DNA from: Brevundimonas terrae
GTDB taxonomy: Bacteria; Pseudomonadota; Alphaproteobacteria; Caulobacterales; Caulobacteraceae
NCBI RefSeq assembly: GCF_011761985.1
Contig: NZ_JAASQT010000001.1
Coordinates: 434,001 to 498,000 of the forward strand
DNA: 64,000 nucleotides
Reading direction: 5' to 3'
Shown here: positions 30,649 through 39,705 of the stretch, in pieces
Position numbering within the stretch: position 1 is the stretch's first letter
How the letters are laid out: every line of letters begins with the position of its first letter
The notes under the pieces: generated by a model
Seen by the model: the letters and a program-made list of their open reading frames with translations, nothing else
Database searches by the model: none
Told to the model about the DNA's origin: nothing
Position numbers and translations under genes: made by a program

Positions 30649-31658
30649 GCTGGACAAAGCTGGGCAGGACGCGAGGCGTGCAACGACAATCCCCACAGGA
30701 AGGACAATATGGCCTGTGTCACGATCTCGGGCTTTTCCTGCTGCACCCAGTGGCCTGCCCCCGGCACCACCGTGACGGCATGCAGATCGGTCAGCCATTC
30801 GGAAAGCTCGCCCTCGAAATGTCCGGCATAGTTTCGCACCGGATCGCGCTCTCCGACCAAGAACGCGGCAGGGACCGTAATCTTGCACCCCTGTAGCCAG
30901 CGGGTGCGCGCCCAGTTGGCGTCGATTTTGCGATACCAGTGAACCGCGCGCTCAAACCCTGTCTGGCGAAAAGCCGCGACATACTGCTCGAAATGGGTCT
31001 GTGACATCCACGCAGGCAAGGTCGCGCGATCGGATATCAAATCAAGCATATCGCGCCCTGCCGGAATACGGCCTGTGGCCTGATCGCTCTGCGGTGTGGC
31101 CCCGTCAAAGGCCCAGAACATTTTACGCAAAGCCGCTTCAGGATCGGCATCCATAGCCAGATGGGCATCAGGGGCCGCAAAGGCCGCCAGATACAGCTGA
31201 TCCTCGCCGTTCTTTTGCGCCAGATAGTTCATCACCGTCGTTGGCGGGCCTTGTTTACGACGTGGCTGGAACGGCACCGACATTCCCATCACCGCGTGGA
31301 ACATGTCGGGGCGCAGCAGGGCACAGTGCCACGCAACGGCTGCACCCCAGTCGTGGCCCACAATCACGGCCTGTTCGTATCCCAGCGCCTCGACCAGCGC
31401 GACCAGATCGCCCACCATCGAGAATATGGAATAGGCCTCGGCCTGTGACGGTCCGCCCGTGCCGCCATAGCCGCGCATATCGGGGGCCACCGCATGATAG
31501 CCCGCCGCCGCCAGTCCTTCGATCTGGTGATGCCAGGCCAGTGACAGGTCGGGAAAGCCGTGGATCAGCAAAACCAGTGGCCCTTCGCCCGCGCGACGAA
31601 TCTGTATCGGCAGCTCTTCGGTTTTGACCGTTTTCACTTCCACCGCGCACTCCACCAT
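30645..31658 (-). CDS. Alpha/beta hydrolase, epoxide hydrolase family
   Basis: A 337-residue cytoplasmic hydrolase. The oxyanion motif HGFPDLSLAW, the nucleophile elbow VGHDWGAAV with Asp (as in epoxide hydrolases and dehalogenases rather than Ser), the lid region, the acid in GERDPVRNY and the catalytic His in GAGHWVQQEKP are all present. These favour soluble epoxide hydrolase over dehalogenase, though substrates are not deducible. The start was set at the ATG, 4 codons inside a longer TTG frame. Confidence 0.9.
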   Translation of the reverse strand: MVECAVEVKTVKTEELPIQIRRAGEGPLVLLIHGFPDLSLAWHHQIEGLAAAGYHAVAPDMRGYGGTGGPSQAEAYSIFSMVGDLVALVEALGYEQAVIVGHDWGAAVAWHCALLRPDMFHAVMGMSVPFQPRRKQGPPTTVMNYLAQKNGEDQLYLAAFAAPDAHLAMDADPEAALRKMFWAFDGATPQSDQATGRIPAGRDMLDLISDRATLPAWMSQTHFEQYVAAFRQTGFERAVHWYRKIDANWARTRWLQGCKITVPAAFLVGERDPVRNYAGHFEGELSEWLTDLHAVTVVPGAGHWVQQEKPEIVTQAILSFLWGLSLHASRPAQLCPA

Positions 31659-31798
31659 GAAAAGAGACAACTCTAGGTGGACAAAAAGCTATAAATTTCT
31701 CCGAGGCAACGCGAACATATCAATGTTACACAAATTTAGCCGTCTTTAAGCGAGGTGTTTCCTTTTCGTTTCGCTCGCAGGTTGACTATGTTTAGCGG

Positions 31799-34642
31799 GT
31801 GAGCACCGCCAACACCTCTTCCTCCACTGCTGTCGAGCTGAAAATCGACCTGCCACCCGCCTTGGCGACACCGCCGGGTGCCGGTGCCGTATGCGATGAC
31901 GAAGGGGCACGAAAAATCGGGCGCGGTGCTGCCGAAGGGTTGTTACTGGGCGGACCGGTTATTGTCGCCCATGCCAGCATCACCGCCCGCCGTTTAGGGC
32001 TGGAAGCTCCACAACGCTCACACGATATTCTCGATGCACTGGAACTGTTCGCCTTTGTCAGGCCTGCACGTTTCTGTGCGCCTTCGCCGACAGGTCTGGC
32101 GCTGGCGCTTGGTCGCGCCGAGCCCAAGGGGGCCGAGGCGCAAGCCGTGGCCCTGCGCGAAGCCGCGGGCGAACTTTTGAAAGAACTGGCCGCCCCCGCC
32201 TATCCCAACCGCGAAGAGGCTTATGGTCTGGCCCTGACGCTGGATCGCGCCGGATGGAGCTGGGGCGGGCGCGTCATCAATGCACTCGAAGCGGGCGGTA
32301 TTCGCCAGCGCACCTCGCGCGGCTCGGGTCTGGATGTCTGGGCCCGCCTGCCGGAATGGGAGGATGAGGCCCCGCGCGGAGAAGCGGGTTCTGCGCCTGT
32401 CGATAGCGAGAGCGCCCGTATCCGGCTGGAAAAACTGTTGCAGGCCTCGGGTCTGGACGAAACCCGTCCGGCCCAGTCCGACTATGCGTCCGAAGCCGCC
32501 TATGCCTTTTCGCCCCGCAGCGAGGAAGGCCGTCCGCGCATGTTGCTGGCCGAGGCGGGCACCGGCACCGGCAAGACCATGGGCTATCTGGCCCCTGCCT
32601 CCTTGTGGGCCGAGCGCAACCACGGGGCCGCGTGGATTTCCACCTATACCCGCGCCCTACAGCGCCAGATCGATCGCGAGAGCAAGGCTCTGTGGCCGGA
32701 CGAGGCTGAGCGCCGTCGAAAGACGGTCGTGCGCAAGGGACGCGAAAACTATCTGTGCCTGCTGAACCTTCAGGACATGGTGCAGGCTGCGCAGTTGGGG
32801 AATGGCGATCTGATCGGCATGGCGCTGGCCACCCGCTGGGCCGCCCATAGCCGCGATGGCGACATGACCGGCGGCGACTATCCCGGCTGGCTGTCGGGCC
32901 TGTTTGCCGTCGCCCCCGCCCATCAGGCCAGCCCCGCCAATCTGGTGGATCGTCGCGGCGAGTGCGTCCATGCCGCCTGCCCGCACTATCGCCTGTGCTT
33001 TGTCGAAAAGACCATTCGCGCCAGCCGCCGCGCCGATCTGGTCGTGGCCAACCATGCTCTGGTGATGACACAGGCTGCCTTTGATGGCTCTCGTACCGCA
33101 CGCGGCCTGAAGCAGGATGGCGAGACGGCGGCCCTGAAACGCATCGTCTTTGACGAGGGCCACCATCTGTTCGATGCCGCCGACAGCGCGTTTTCAGCCA
33201 GCCTGTCAGGACAGGAAGCCGCCGAGTTGCGGCGCTGGGTGCGGGGTCCCGAAGGGCGCGGGCGTCGCGGGCGCGGACTGGAACTGCGCCTTGGCGACCT
33301 GTGCGCCGACAACGAAGCGGCCCGAAAATCCCTGACCGATGCACTGGCCGCCGCCGCCCAACTTCCGGGTGAGGGTGTATCCGGCCGTATTGCGCCTGCA
33401 TCCGGTGAAGTGAATCCCATCGGGCCGATCGAGCGGTTTTTAGCCGCCGCCCTCGAGCAGCTTCGCGCCCGCGCGTCTGAAAATGGCGGCACCGAGTTCG
33501 GGCTGGAATGCGCCCTTCGCCCCGTAACCGAATCCGTTGTCGAGACGGCGCGCGCTGCGGCCAAGGCCTTGGCCGATATCGAAGCGCCGCTATTGGCGCT
33601 GGCCCGTCACCTCGAAGATATTCTCGACGAAGAGGCTTCCGAGCTGGACCCGTCCGCCCGTGCCCGTATCGAGGGGGCCTTGCGGGGGCTCGATCGCCGT
33701 GCGCGCATGACCCTGCCCGGCTGGCGCTCCATGCTGTCGGCGCTGGACGAAGCCGATAGCGAACCGGACCCCGACTATGTGGACTGGCTGTCGGCCGAGG
33801 CTGCATTCGGTCGCATCCACGATGTCGCCCTGCGCCGTCACTGGATCGACCCGACCATTCCGCTGGAAGCGGCGGTCATCATGCCGTCCCACGGCGTGCT
33901 GGTGACCAGTGCCACCTTGTCAGATCCGTCGGCCAGTGATCCGTTCGATATGGCGCGCATGCGCTCGGGTGCTGCACGACTGATTGAACCGGCCCGCACC
34001 CTGAAGGTCGAAAGCCCGTTCGACTATGCCAATCACAGCCGCATCATTGTGGTCAACGACCTGACCAAGGACGATCCGCGCCAGACGGCGGCGGCCATGC
34101 GCGAACTGTTTCTGGCGGCGGGCGGCGGCGGCGTAGGCCTGTTCACCGCTATCCGGCGTCTGAAGTCCGTTTATGAGCGGTTGGGGCCGGAACTGGCCCG
34201 TGCGGGCATCCCGCTCTATGCCCAGCACGTCGATCCCTTAGAGGTCGGCGCTCTGGTCGATGTGTTCAGGGCCGAAAACGATTCCTGCCTGCTGGGCACC
34301 GATGCGGTGCGCGACGGGGTGGACGTTCCAGGTCGCTCGCTGAGAATTCTGGCCTTTGACCGCGTGCCGTGGCCGCGCCCCGACCTCTTGCACAAGGCAC
34401 GGCGCGAGCGTTTCGGCACCGGCCATGGCGGTCGCTCCTATGACGATGCCCTCGCCAGAGGCCGTATCGCGCAGGCCTTTGGCCGCCTGATCCGCCGTGC
34501 CGATGACAAGGGTGTGTTTGTGATGCTGGATGCGGCCTGTCCGACGCGGCTGTTCTCGGCCCTGCCCGAGGGCACAGAAGTCATGCGAATGGGGCTGGCC
34601 GACGCTGTCGATCTGACCCGCGAATTCCTGAAGGTCGAATAG
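31799..34642 (+). CDS. DinG-like ATP-dependent DNA helicase (XPD family)
   Basis: Superfamily 2 iron-sulfur helicase of 947 residues from a GTG start. An N-terminal ~230-residue region of unknown function, with the segment VIVAHASITARRLGL, precedes the helicase. Walker A is EAGTGTGKT (252-260). Four cysteines for the [4Fe-4S] cluster are visible (Cys320, 389, 394, 400), as is the DEAH-type box DEGHH (452-456). The C-terminal motifs LGTDAVRDGVDVPG and IAQAFGRLIRRADD fit DinG/XPD proteins. It probably unwinds R-loops or damaged forks. It is the first gene of a run with ybaK 1 bp downstream. Confidence 0.92.
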   Translation: MSTANTSSSTAVELKIDLPPALATPPGAGAVCDDEGARKIGRGAAEGLLLGGPVIVAHASITARRLGLEAPQRSHDILDALELFAFVRPARFCAPSPTGLALALGRAEPKGAEAQAVALREAAGELLKELAAPAYPNREEAYGLALTLDRAGWSWGGRVINALEAGGIRQRTSRGSGLDVWARLPEWEDEAPRGEAGSAPVDSESARIRLEKLLQASGLDETRPAQSDYASEAAYAFSPRSEEGRPRMLLAEAGTGTGKTMGYLAPASLWAERNHGAAWISTYTRALQRQIDRESKALWPDEAERRRKTVVRKGRENYLCLLNLQDMVQAAQLGNGDLIGMALATRWAAHSRDGDMTGGDYPGWLSGLFAVAPAHQASPANLVDRRGECVHAACPHYRLCFVEKTIRASRRADLVVANHALVMTQAAFDGSRTARGLKQDGETAALKRIVFDEGHHLFDAADSAFSASLSGQEAAELRRWVRGPEGRGRRGRGLELRLGDLCADNEAARKSLTDALAAAAQLPGEGVSGRIAPASGEVNPIGPIERFLAAALEQLRARASENGGTEFGLECALRPVTESVVETARAAAKALADIEAPLLALARHLEDILDEEASELDPSARARIEGALRGLDRRARMTLPGWRSMLSALDEADSEPDPDYVDWLSAEAAFGRIHDVALRRHWIDPTIPLEAAVIMPSHGVLVTSATLSDPSASDPFDMARMRSGAARLIEPARTLKVESPFDYANHSRIIVVNDLTKDDPRQTAAAMRELFLAAGGGGVGLFTAIRRLKSVYERLGPELARAGIPLYAQHVDPLEVGALVDVFRAENDSCLLGTDAVRDGVDVPGRSLRILAFDRVPWPRPDLLHKARRERFGTGHGGRSYDDALARGRIAQAFGRLIRRADDKGVFVMLDAACPTRLFSALPEGTEVMRMGLADAVDLTREFLKVE

Positions 34643-34643
34643 T

Positions 34644-35117
34644 ATGGCCAAGACCACCCCAGCTACTCTGGCCCTGTCCAAGGCCGGCGTCGGTTTCGAA
34701 CTGCATCCCTATGACTATGATCCCGATGCACCGCGTGTCGGGCTTCAGGCCGCCGAGGCCCTGGGCATAGCGCCCGAACAGGTCTTCAAGAGCCTGATGG
34801 TTCTGGTGGATGACAAACCCGCCTGTGTGGTTCTGCCGTCCGACTGTGAGGTCAGCATGAAGAAGTTGGCCGCATGTCTGGGAGGAAAATCCGCCCAGAT
34901 GATGAAGCCCGCCGATGCCGAACGCCTGACCGGATACAAGGTCGGCGGGGTCAGCCCCTTTGGCCAACGCAAGGCCGTGCCCACCGTCATCGACGAAACC
35001 GCACAACTGTTCGACACCATCCTGATCAATGGTGGGCAGAGAGGTCTGTTGCTAGGCCTGTCACCCGACGGGGCGCGGCTGGCGGCCAATGCCACATGGT
35101 CCGACATTACCGCCTGA
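34644..35117 (+). CDS. ybaK: Cys-tRNA(Pro)/Cys-tRNA(Cys) deacylase YbaK
   Basis: Trans-editing enzyme of 157 residues that hydrolyses mischarged Cys-tRNA(Pro). Features are the opening PATLALSKAGVGFELHPYDYD, the catalytic-pocket Lys in QVFKSLMVLVDD, GYKVGGVSPFGQRKAVPTVID and the closing NGGQRGLLLGLSP. It starts 1 bp after the helicase stop, so it is almost certainly cotranscribed and coupled. Confidence 0.93.
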   Translation: MAKTTPATLALSKAGVGFELHPYDYDPDAPRVGLQAAEALGIAPEQVFKSLMVLVDDKPACVVLPSDCEVSMKKLAACLGGKSAQMMKPADAERLTGYKVGGVSPFGQRKAVPTVIDETAQLFDTILINGGQRGLLLGLSPDGARLAANATWSDITA

Positions 35118-35161
35118 TCTCGACACAAGACGTTCGCAAATGGCTGATCTATAAGCGCCCC

Positions 35162-36241
35162 ATGACCACGCAATCTTCGACAGTTTCCGAGCCTGCACCG
35201 CGCCACAGCCGCCGCGCCCTGTATGTGCCCTTTATTATTTTCGGCATCATTCTGGCGATCTGGACCGTCTGGTGGTTCTGGCTGGCCCATGAGGTCAAGA
35301 GCGAGCTTCACAGCCGTCTGGAGCGGCTGGAAAAAGCGGGCTGGAGCATCGAGTACAGCAAGGTTTCCACGCGTGGCTGGCCGTTACATACGCGCATCGG
35401 CCTGCACGATCTGCATGTTCTGGCTCCGTCGGGCCACGGTCTGCGCGCACCCGAAATCATTGCCGAGGCCAATAGCTATAATCCGCTGCGCTGGGTGGTT
35501 GGTGCATCGAACGGCGTGACGCTGATCCGTGCCGAAAAGGGCGAGACACAGGTACAGGCCGAAGCCATCCGCATGAGCCTGTCCGGTCTTCGCCAGCGCT
35601 GGCCCAATGTCGCCTTCGAGGCCGTCAAACCGCGCTTCACCGCCGCAGAAGGGGCCGCGCCCTTCCCGCTGGCCGATGCCGCGCTGATCCAGCTCTATAT
35701 GCGCCCGCACATTACCGCCCGTACCGAGGCCGGTGACGATGTCGATATTCTGGTGCGCCTGATCGAGGCCAAGGGTCGCGAGGGTGGTCCGGTTCAAGGT
35801 TTTACCCAGAATGACCAACTGACCTTGCAGGTAGAAGCCGTTGTCGAAAAGGCCTCCGCGCTTCGCCAGCCTGCGACGGCTGCGGGTCTGCTGTCGGCAT
35901 GGACCGCCGCCGGTGGGCGCTTCACCGACATCAAGGGCGAGATGAAGGCGGGCGAAACCCATGCCCTTTTGACCAGCCCGCTGCTGACGGCCAATGACAA
36001 GGGCCAGCTTGAGGGCGAGGTCACGTTCAAGGCCGAGAAACCTCTGGCCGCTCTGGTTGGACTGGCGGGCAGCCATCAGGGCACCCCCGCCGACCGCGCC
36101 GCAGCGGCCCGCGCGGCTGCCAGCACCCCGCAAGGGGCCGAGGAAGAAGGCGAGCAAAAGGTCGAACTGAGCGTCATGTTCCGCAAGGGCCGCACCTATC
36201 TTGGCCCGTTCGCGCTGGCTCCGGCACCGCAGTTGTTCTGA
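35162..36241 (+). CDS. DUF2125 domain protein
   Basis: A 359-residue inner-membrane anchored protein with a cytoplasmic N-terminus, one TM segment (about residues 20-44, ending WFWLAHEVK) and a large periplasmic part. The pattern KAGWSIEYSKVSTRGWPLHTRIGL and the long beta-rich body match DUF2125, a family that looks like repeated beta-helical or lipid-transfer-type scaffolds; function is unproven. The start ATG was chosen because the longer open frame upstream lies inside ybaK. It overlaps the next gene by 1 bp (TGATG). Confidence 0.87.
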   Translation: MTTQSSTVSEPAPRHSRRALYVPFIIFGIILAIWTVWWFWLAHEVKSELHSRLERLEKAGWSIEYSKVSTRGWPLHTRIGLHDLHVLAPSGHGLRAPEIIAEANSYNPLRWVVGASNGVTLIRAEKGETQVQAEAIRMSLSGLRQRWPNVAFEAVKPRFTAAEGAAPFPLADAALIQLYMRPHITARTEAGDDVDILVRLIEAKGREGGPVQGFTQNDQLTLQVEAVVEKASALRQPATAAGLLSAWTAAGGRFTDIKGEMKAGETHALLTSPLLTANDKGQLEGEVTFKAEKPLAALVGLAGSHQGTPADRAAAARAAASTPQGAEEEGEQKVELSVMFRKGRTYLGPFALAPAPQLF

Positions 36242-36921
36242 TGCTTGAAGCCCCGTCCGAAGACCCCCACCGCCTGTCGCTGGATCAGGCCATCGCCAAG
36301 GCCGTCATGGAACGTCAGGCGGCGGGTGCGCGGGCGCGCCCCGATGCTGATGCTCTGGCCCTGCGCCACATCCTGAAAGATATGCACCCGACGCAAAGAT
36401 CGGCGGTACGGGCGGTTCTGGGGCGGATGGAGGCAGGCCTCGGTCGACAGGTCATGGCCTGTGGCGGCGTTTCGCAACTGTTGGCCGCCGACCGATGGGG
36501 ACCGTTTGCCCGCCCGTTGGCCGAACCGGAACAGGCCATAGAAGCCGCCCAGAAAGGCGCGCGTGTGCTGGTCGATATCGGTACGCGTCCGTGGTGGGCT
36601 AAACTGCTGGCAACGCCCGATATACGGGTCATTGCCGCCCTGCCCGATGATGCCCGCGCGCGTCCGCGCAGCCTGATGATCTCGAACGAAACCAGCGGCC
36701 CTACCGGGGATGACCGCACCTTCTGGGTGACCGACAGCCCGATGACCGATGCCGCCATCATCCAGAGCCTGTCGACCAATGGTCTGGCCGCCGAGACTTT
36801 GGCACAGTCAGGTGCCTTGAAGCTGTTCGTGCTAAGCGGTTATGTGCAGGCAGAAGACGGGAGACTTCAGGGCGCTCCCGGCCAACTCAGCGGCATCATC
36901 GGTGCGGCTCCCATATTCTAG
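36241..36921 (+). CDS. Degenerate chorismate mutase-like protein upstream of hisC
   Basis: A 226-residue protein. The N-terminal 70 residues are helical with REAQILRRL-like positions (ADALALRHILKDMHPTQRSAVRAVLGRME), as in AroQ-type chorismate mutases, but the catalytic Arg/Lys/Glu set is not recognisable. The C-terminal half (QAIEAAQKGARVLVDIG, RPWWAKLLA, IRVIAALPDD, GDDRTFWV) resembles the domain fused to AroQ in related alphaproteobacterial proteins encoded just before hisC. I therefore read it as a chorismate mutase homologue that may be inactive or regulatory. It is coupled to DUF2125 by TGATG and lies 18 bp before hisC. Confidence 0.6.
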   Translation: MLEAPSEDPHRLSLDQAIAKAVMERQAAGARARPDADALALRHILKDMHPTQRSAVRAVLGRMEAGLGRQVMACGGVSQLLAADRWGPFARPLAEPEQAIEAAQKGARVLVDIGTRPWWAKLLATPDIRVIAALPDDARARPRSLMISNETSGPTGDDRTFWVTDSPMTDAAIIQSLSTNGLAAETLAQSGALKLFVLSGYVQAEDGRLQGAPGQLSGIIGAAPIF

Positions 36922-36939
36922 ACGATCGAGGAAGCGTCC

Positions 36940-38040
36940 ATGACCGAAGTCCGTCACTCCGCCCCGCGCCCCAAACCGGGTATTCTCGATATCGCGCCCT
37001 ATGTCGGCGGAACGGGCGCTCTGAGCGGTGTGGCCGAGCCGATGAAGCTGTCCTCGAACGAGAACCCGCTGGGGGCCGGTCCCAAGGCCCGCGAGGCCTT
37101 TGCCTCGGTGCTGGACAAGATCCACATCTATCCGGACGGCCATGCCGGCAAGCTGCGCACCGCCGTCGCGGACCTGCACGGCATCGAGGAAGACCGGCTG
37201 GTCTTCGGCAATGGCTCGGACGAGGTTTTCGCCCTGCTGAACCAGACCTATCTGAGCGCAGGCGATAACATCGTCACCGGCGAGTACGCCTTCCTCGCCT
37301 ATCGTATTTCGGCGCTGGGCTGCGAGGCCCAGGTCAAGCTGGCCCTCGAGCCCGGCTATAAGGCCGAGGTGGAGGACTTGGTGGCGCAGGTCGATGAACG
37401 CACCAAGATTGTCTATCTCTCCAACCCGTCGAACCCGACCGGAAGCTGGCACAACGGCGAGGAAATCCGTCGTCTGCATGCCGCCCTGCCCGCCCACATT
37501 ATTCTGGTCATTGACGAAGCCTATGCGGAATATGTCGTCGAGCCGGAATGGGAAAGCGCCATTGATCTGGCGCGTACCGCCGAAAACATTGTCGTCACCC
37601 GCACCTTCTCCAAGCTTCACGGACTGGGCGGCCTGCGTATCGGTTATGGCTATATGCCCAAGGCCATGGCCGAGGCGATGGACCGTATCCGCCTGCCGTT
37701 CAATGTCTCGGTGCCCGGTCTTGCCGCCGCCATCGCCGCTCTGGGGGATGAGGACCACCAGAAGGCCTCGCGTGATCTGGTGCTGGAATGGCGCCCGCGC
37801 CTGACACAGGCCATCAAGGGCTTTGGCTATGATGTGCTGCCATCGGTCGGCAACTTCATTCTGGTGATGTTCAAAGACCCTGCCGAGGCCAATGCCGCCA
37901 GCGAGTATCTGAACCAGAAGGGTATCATCGTGCGCGGCGTCGGTGGGTATGGCCTGCCGCAAGGGCTGCGGATCACCATCGGCACGCCGGACCAGAACCG
38001 CGCCGTCGCCGATGCGCTCAGCGAGTTTGCAGCCCGCTAA
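36940..38040 (+). CDS. hisC: Histidinol-phosphate / aromatic aminotransferase
   Basis: PLP enzyme of 366 residues. It contains the substrate-loop SSNENPLG (38-45), SNPSNPTG (161-168), IDEAYAEY, and the PLP lysine Lys225 in TFSKLHGLGGLRIGYG. HisC-family enzymes in organisms with this neighbourhood often also transaminate phenylpyruvate and hydroxyphenylpyruvate, and the chorismate mutase-like gene immediately upstream supports a broader aromatic role; this is inference. A GAGGAAG ribosome binding site precedes the ATG. Confidence 0.93.
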   Translation: MTEVRHSAPRPKPGILDIAPYVGGTGALSGVAEPMKLSSNENPLGAGPKAREAFASVLDKIHIYPDGHAGKLRTAVADLHGIEEDRLVFGNGSDEVFALLNQTYLSAGDNIVTGEYAFLAYRISALGCEAQVKLALEPGYKAEVEDLVAQVDERTKIVYLSNPSNPTGSWHNGEEIRRLHAALPAHIILVIDEAYAEYVVEPEWESAIDLARTAENIVVTRTFSKLHGLGGLRIGYGYMPKAMAEAMDRIRLPFNVSVPGLAAAIAALGDEDHQKASRDLVLEWRPRLTQAIKGFGYDVLPSVGNFILVMFKDPAEANAASEYLNQKGIIVRGVGGYGLPQGLRITIGTPDQNRAVADALSEFAAR

Positions 38041-38061
38041 AAACGCATACTGCCATAAAAC

Positions 38062-38097
38062 ACAAAGGCCGCGCTCCTTTCGGGGCGCGGCCTTTGT
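38062..38097. terminator. Terminator between hisC and the OmpV-like gene
   Basis: A 13-bp perfect stem (ACAAAGGCCGCGC / GCGCGGCCTTTGT) with a 10-nt loop that itself contains CC and GG able to extend it. It is symmetrical, so it can serve both convergent genes; T-runs are short. Confidence 0.8.
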
Positions 38098-38112
38098 CAT
38101 TTCTGCGTTGGC

Positions 38113-38895
38113 CTACATCCCGTTAAAGCGGGCCACACCAATAATACCGGCACGCCAGATATGCGGTTCGTCCAACAGCGGGCTGTTACGGGTATCACCC
38201 ATATATTCTTCGTAGTTCACAAAGGCACCGACGCCGTAGCGCGTGCCGATCGGCACCGCCAGCACCGCCGACGCCCCTAGCGCGGACAAGCCGCCATCAC
38301 TTTCAAACTGACGGTATCCGCTGGATACGGCCTCGTCGGCGGTCACACCGAAATAGCGGTTCAGCCGGTCAGAATCCCCGCCGCGGCCATAGGCCATAAC
38401 CTGTAGCAGTCCGACCCGCGTAATACGCTGGTGCCCGATCTGGGCATTCCAGGTCATACCCGCATCATCGCCCGTCACGTCCTGCGAGACACGCCCGCCC
38501 ACGACCACATTGCCCGGCAGGCGCTTGAACGCATAAAGGGTGGCATCGGCTCCCAGTTCGGGGCGATTGTCGAACCCTTCGAGGTCGCCTGCCGAAAAGC
38601 GCGGACGCAGTTGTACACCGGCGCGGAAGTCGTCGCGTTTAATGGCGTTCCAGCCGATCCCGTCCAGCCCGTTGGCATAGACGACGTCCTTGTAGGAAGC
38701 CGAACCCCAGAAGGTCCAGTTCACATCCTTGCTGTCGTCACCCGTGGCGCTGAAGCCGCGCACGAAACCGCCGCCGACATCGACCTTCCAGGTCTTGGCA
38801 TCCTCGACCTGTTCATAGGGCTGGGATTGAGCAAGGGCCTGTCCGGCCAAAAGCGATACAGCCGAGAATACGAGCACAGCCAGATTACGCGACAC
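38113..38895 (-). CDS. MipA/OmpV-family outer-membrane protein
   Basis: A 260-residue outer-membrane beta-barrel. The signal peptide is SRNLAVLVFSAVSLLAGQALA. Family-type segments are RAGVQLRPRF, the barrel half around VVGGRVSQDVTGDDAG, NRYFGVTADEAVSSGYRQF and GAFVNYEEYMGDTRNSPLL, close to the MipA/OmpV pattern. The GTG start was chosen because AGGAG lies 6 bp upstream, whereas an ATG 9 codons earlier would spoil the signal peptide. It could scaffold murein enzymes (MipA) or be a pore; the sequence does not decide. Confidence 0.8.
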   Translation of the reverse strand: MSRNLAVLVFSAVSLLAGQALAQSQPYEQVEDAKTWKVDVGGGFVRGFSATGDDSKDVNWTFWGSASYKDVVYANGLDGIGWNAIKRDDFRAGVQLRPRFSAGDLEGFDNRPELGADATLYAFKRLPGNVVVGGRVSQDVTGDDAGMTWNAQIGHQRITRVGLLQVMAYGRGGDSDRLNRYFGVTADEAVSSGYRQFESDGGLSALGASAVLAVPIGTRYGVGAFVNYEEYMGDTRNSPLLDEPHIWRAGIIGVARFNGM

Positions 38896-38989
38896 ATGAA
38901 GCTCCTGTTCGGAAAACGCCACAACGCTTTCGCGCCATGGGCAGCAGCTTCAGTGCAAAGACGAATTTTAAGGCTTCAACATGCCCCGA

Positions 38990-39700
38990 TCACGACTGCA
39001 AAAGGGCAATCGATGCTGTTTCAATTCGATCCTGCATCAATTTCATCATTTCGCCGCGCTTCAGACCGGCCTCGACCGGAGGCAGGAACTCGAACACCAC
39101 CGTGCCCGGCTTGAAGCCCATCACGCCCTTGGCCGGCCAGTGCTGGCCGGAATTGGTCGCCATCAGATGGCAGGCGCTATCCACGTCGCGATAGATGGCT
39201 GCCACCCCCGGCTTATAGGTGCCCGCCGCACCGGGCTGGGTACGGGTGCCTTCGGGAAAAATCATGATCTGGCGTCCGTCCTTCAAGCGCGCACTGGTGT
39301 GCTCCACCATGGCCTTGAGCGCCTTGGCATGGGCTTCGCGATCCACAGGGATCATCTTGGTCTTCCATGCGAACCAGCCAAAGAAGGGCAGCGACATCAG
39401 CTCTTTTTTCAGCACGAAGCACGGGTCGTCCATGAGGATGAACGGCACCACGACGTCCAGCATGCTCTGGTGCTTGGCTGCCACCAGAGTCCCGCCCGTC
39501 GGCCGGTATTCCAGACCGCGTATCTCGACCTTGATCCCAGCAATCCAGCGTAGACCAAACAGCACCATCCGCGCCCAAAACTTGATCACGCCCATGGCGA
39601 AGCCATGCGGCATCAACAGCGCCGGAGACAGGCCCACCGCACAAACGAATATTGTGAGATAGAGCCACAGCGAGAACAGCAGGGAACGGATAGGGTGCAT
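38990..39700 (-). CDS. plsC: 1-acyl-sn-glycerol-3-phosphate acyltransferase
   Basis: Inner-membrane acyltransferase that makes phosphatidic acid from lysophosphatidic acid. The 236-residue protein has an N-terminal TM segment, the catalytic HX4D box at His77-Asp82 (AKHQSMLD), the phosphate-binding FPEGTR (148-153) and KPGVAAIYRD. It is the last gene of the ftsE-ftsX-ydcF-plsC run, 5 bp after the ydcF-like gene. Confidence 0.93.
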   Translation of the reverse strand: MHPIRSLLFSLWLYLTIFVCAVGLSPALLMPHGFAMGVIKFWARMVLFGLRWIAGIKVEIRGLEYRPTGGTLVAAKHQSMLDVVVPFILMDDPCFVLKKELMSLPFFGWFAWKTKMIPVDREAHAKALKAMVEHTSARLKDGRQIMIFPEGTRTQPGAAGTYKPGVAAIYRDVDSACHLMATNSGQHWPAKGVMGFKPGTVVFEFLPPVEAGLKRGEMMKLMQDRIETASIALLQS

Positions 39701-39705
39701 TCAGA

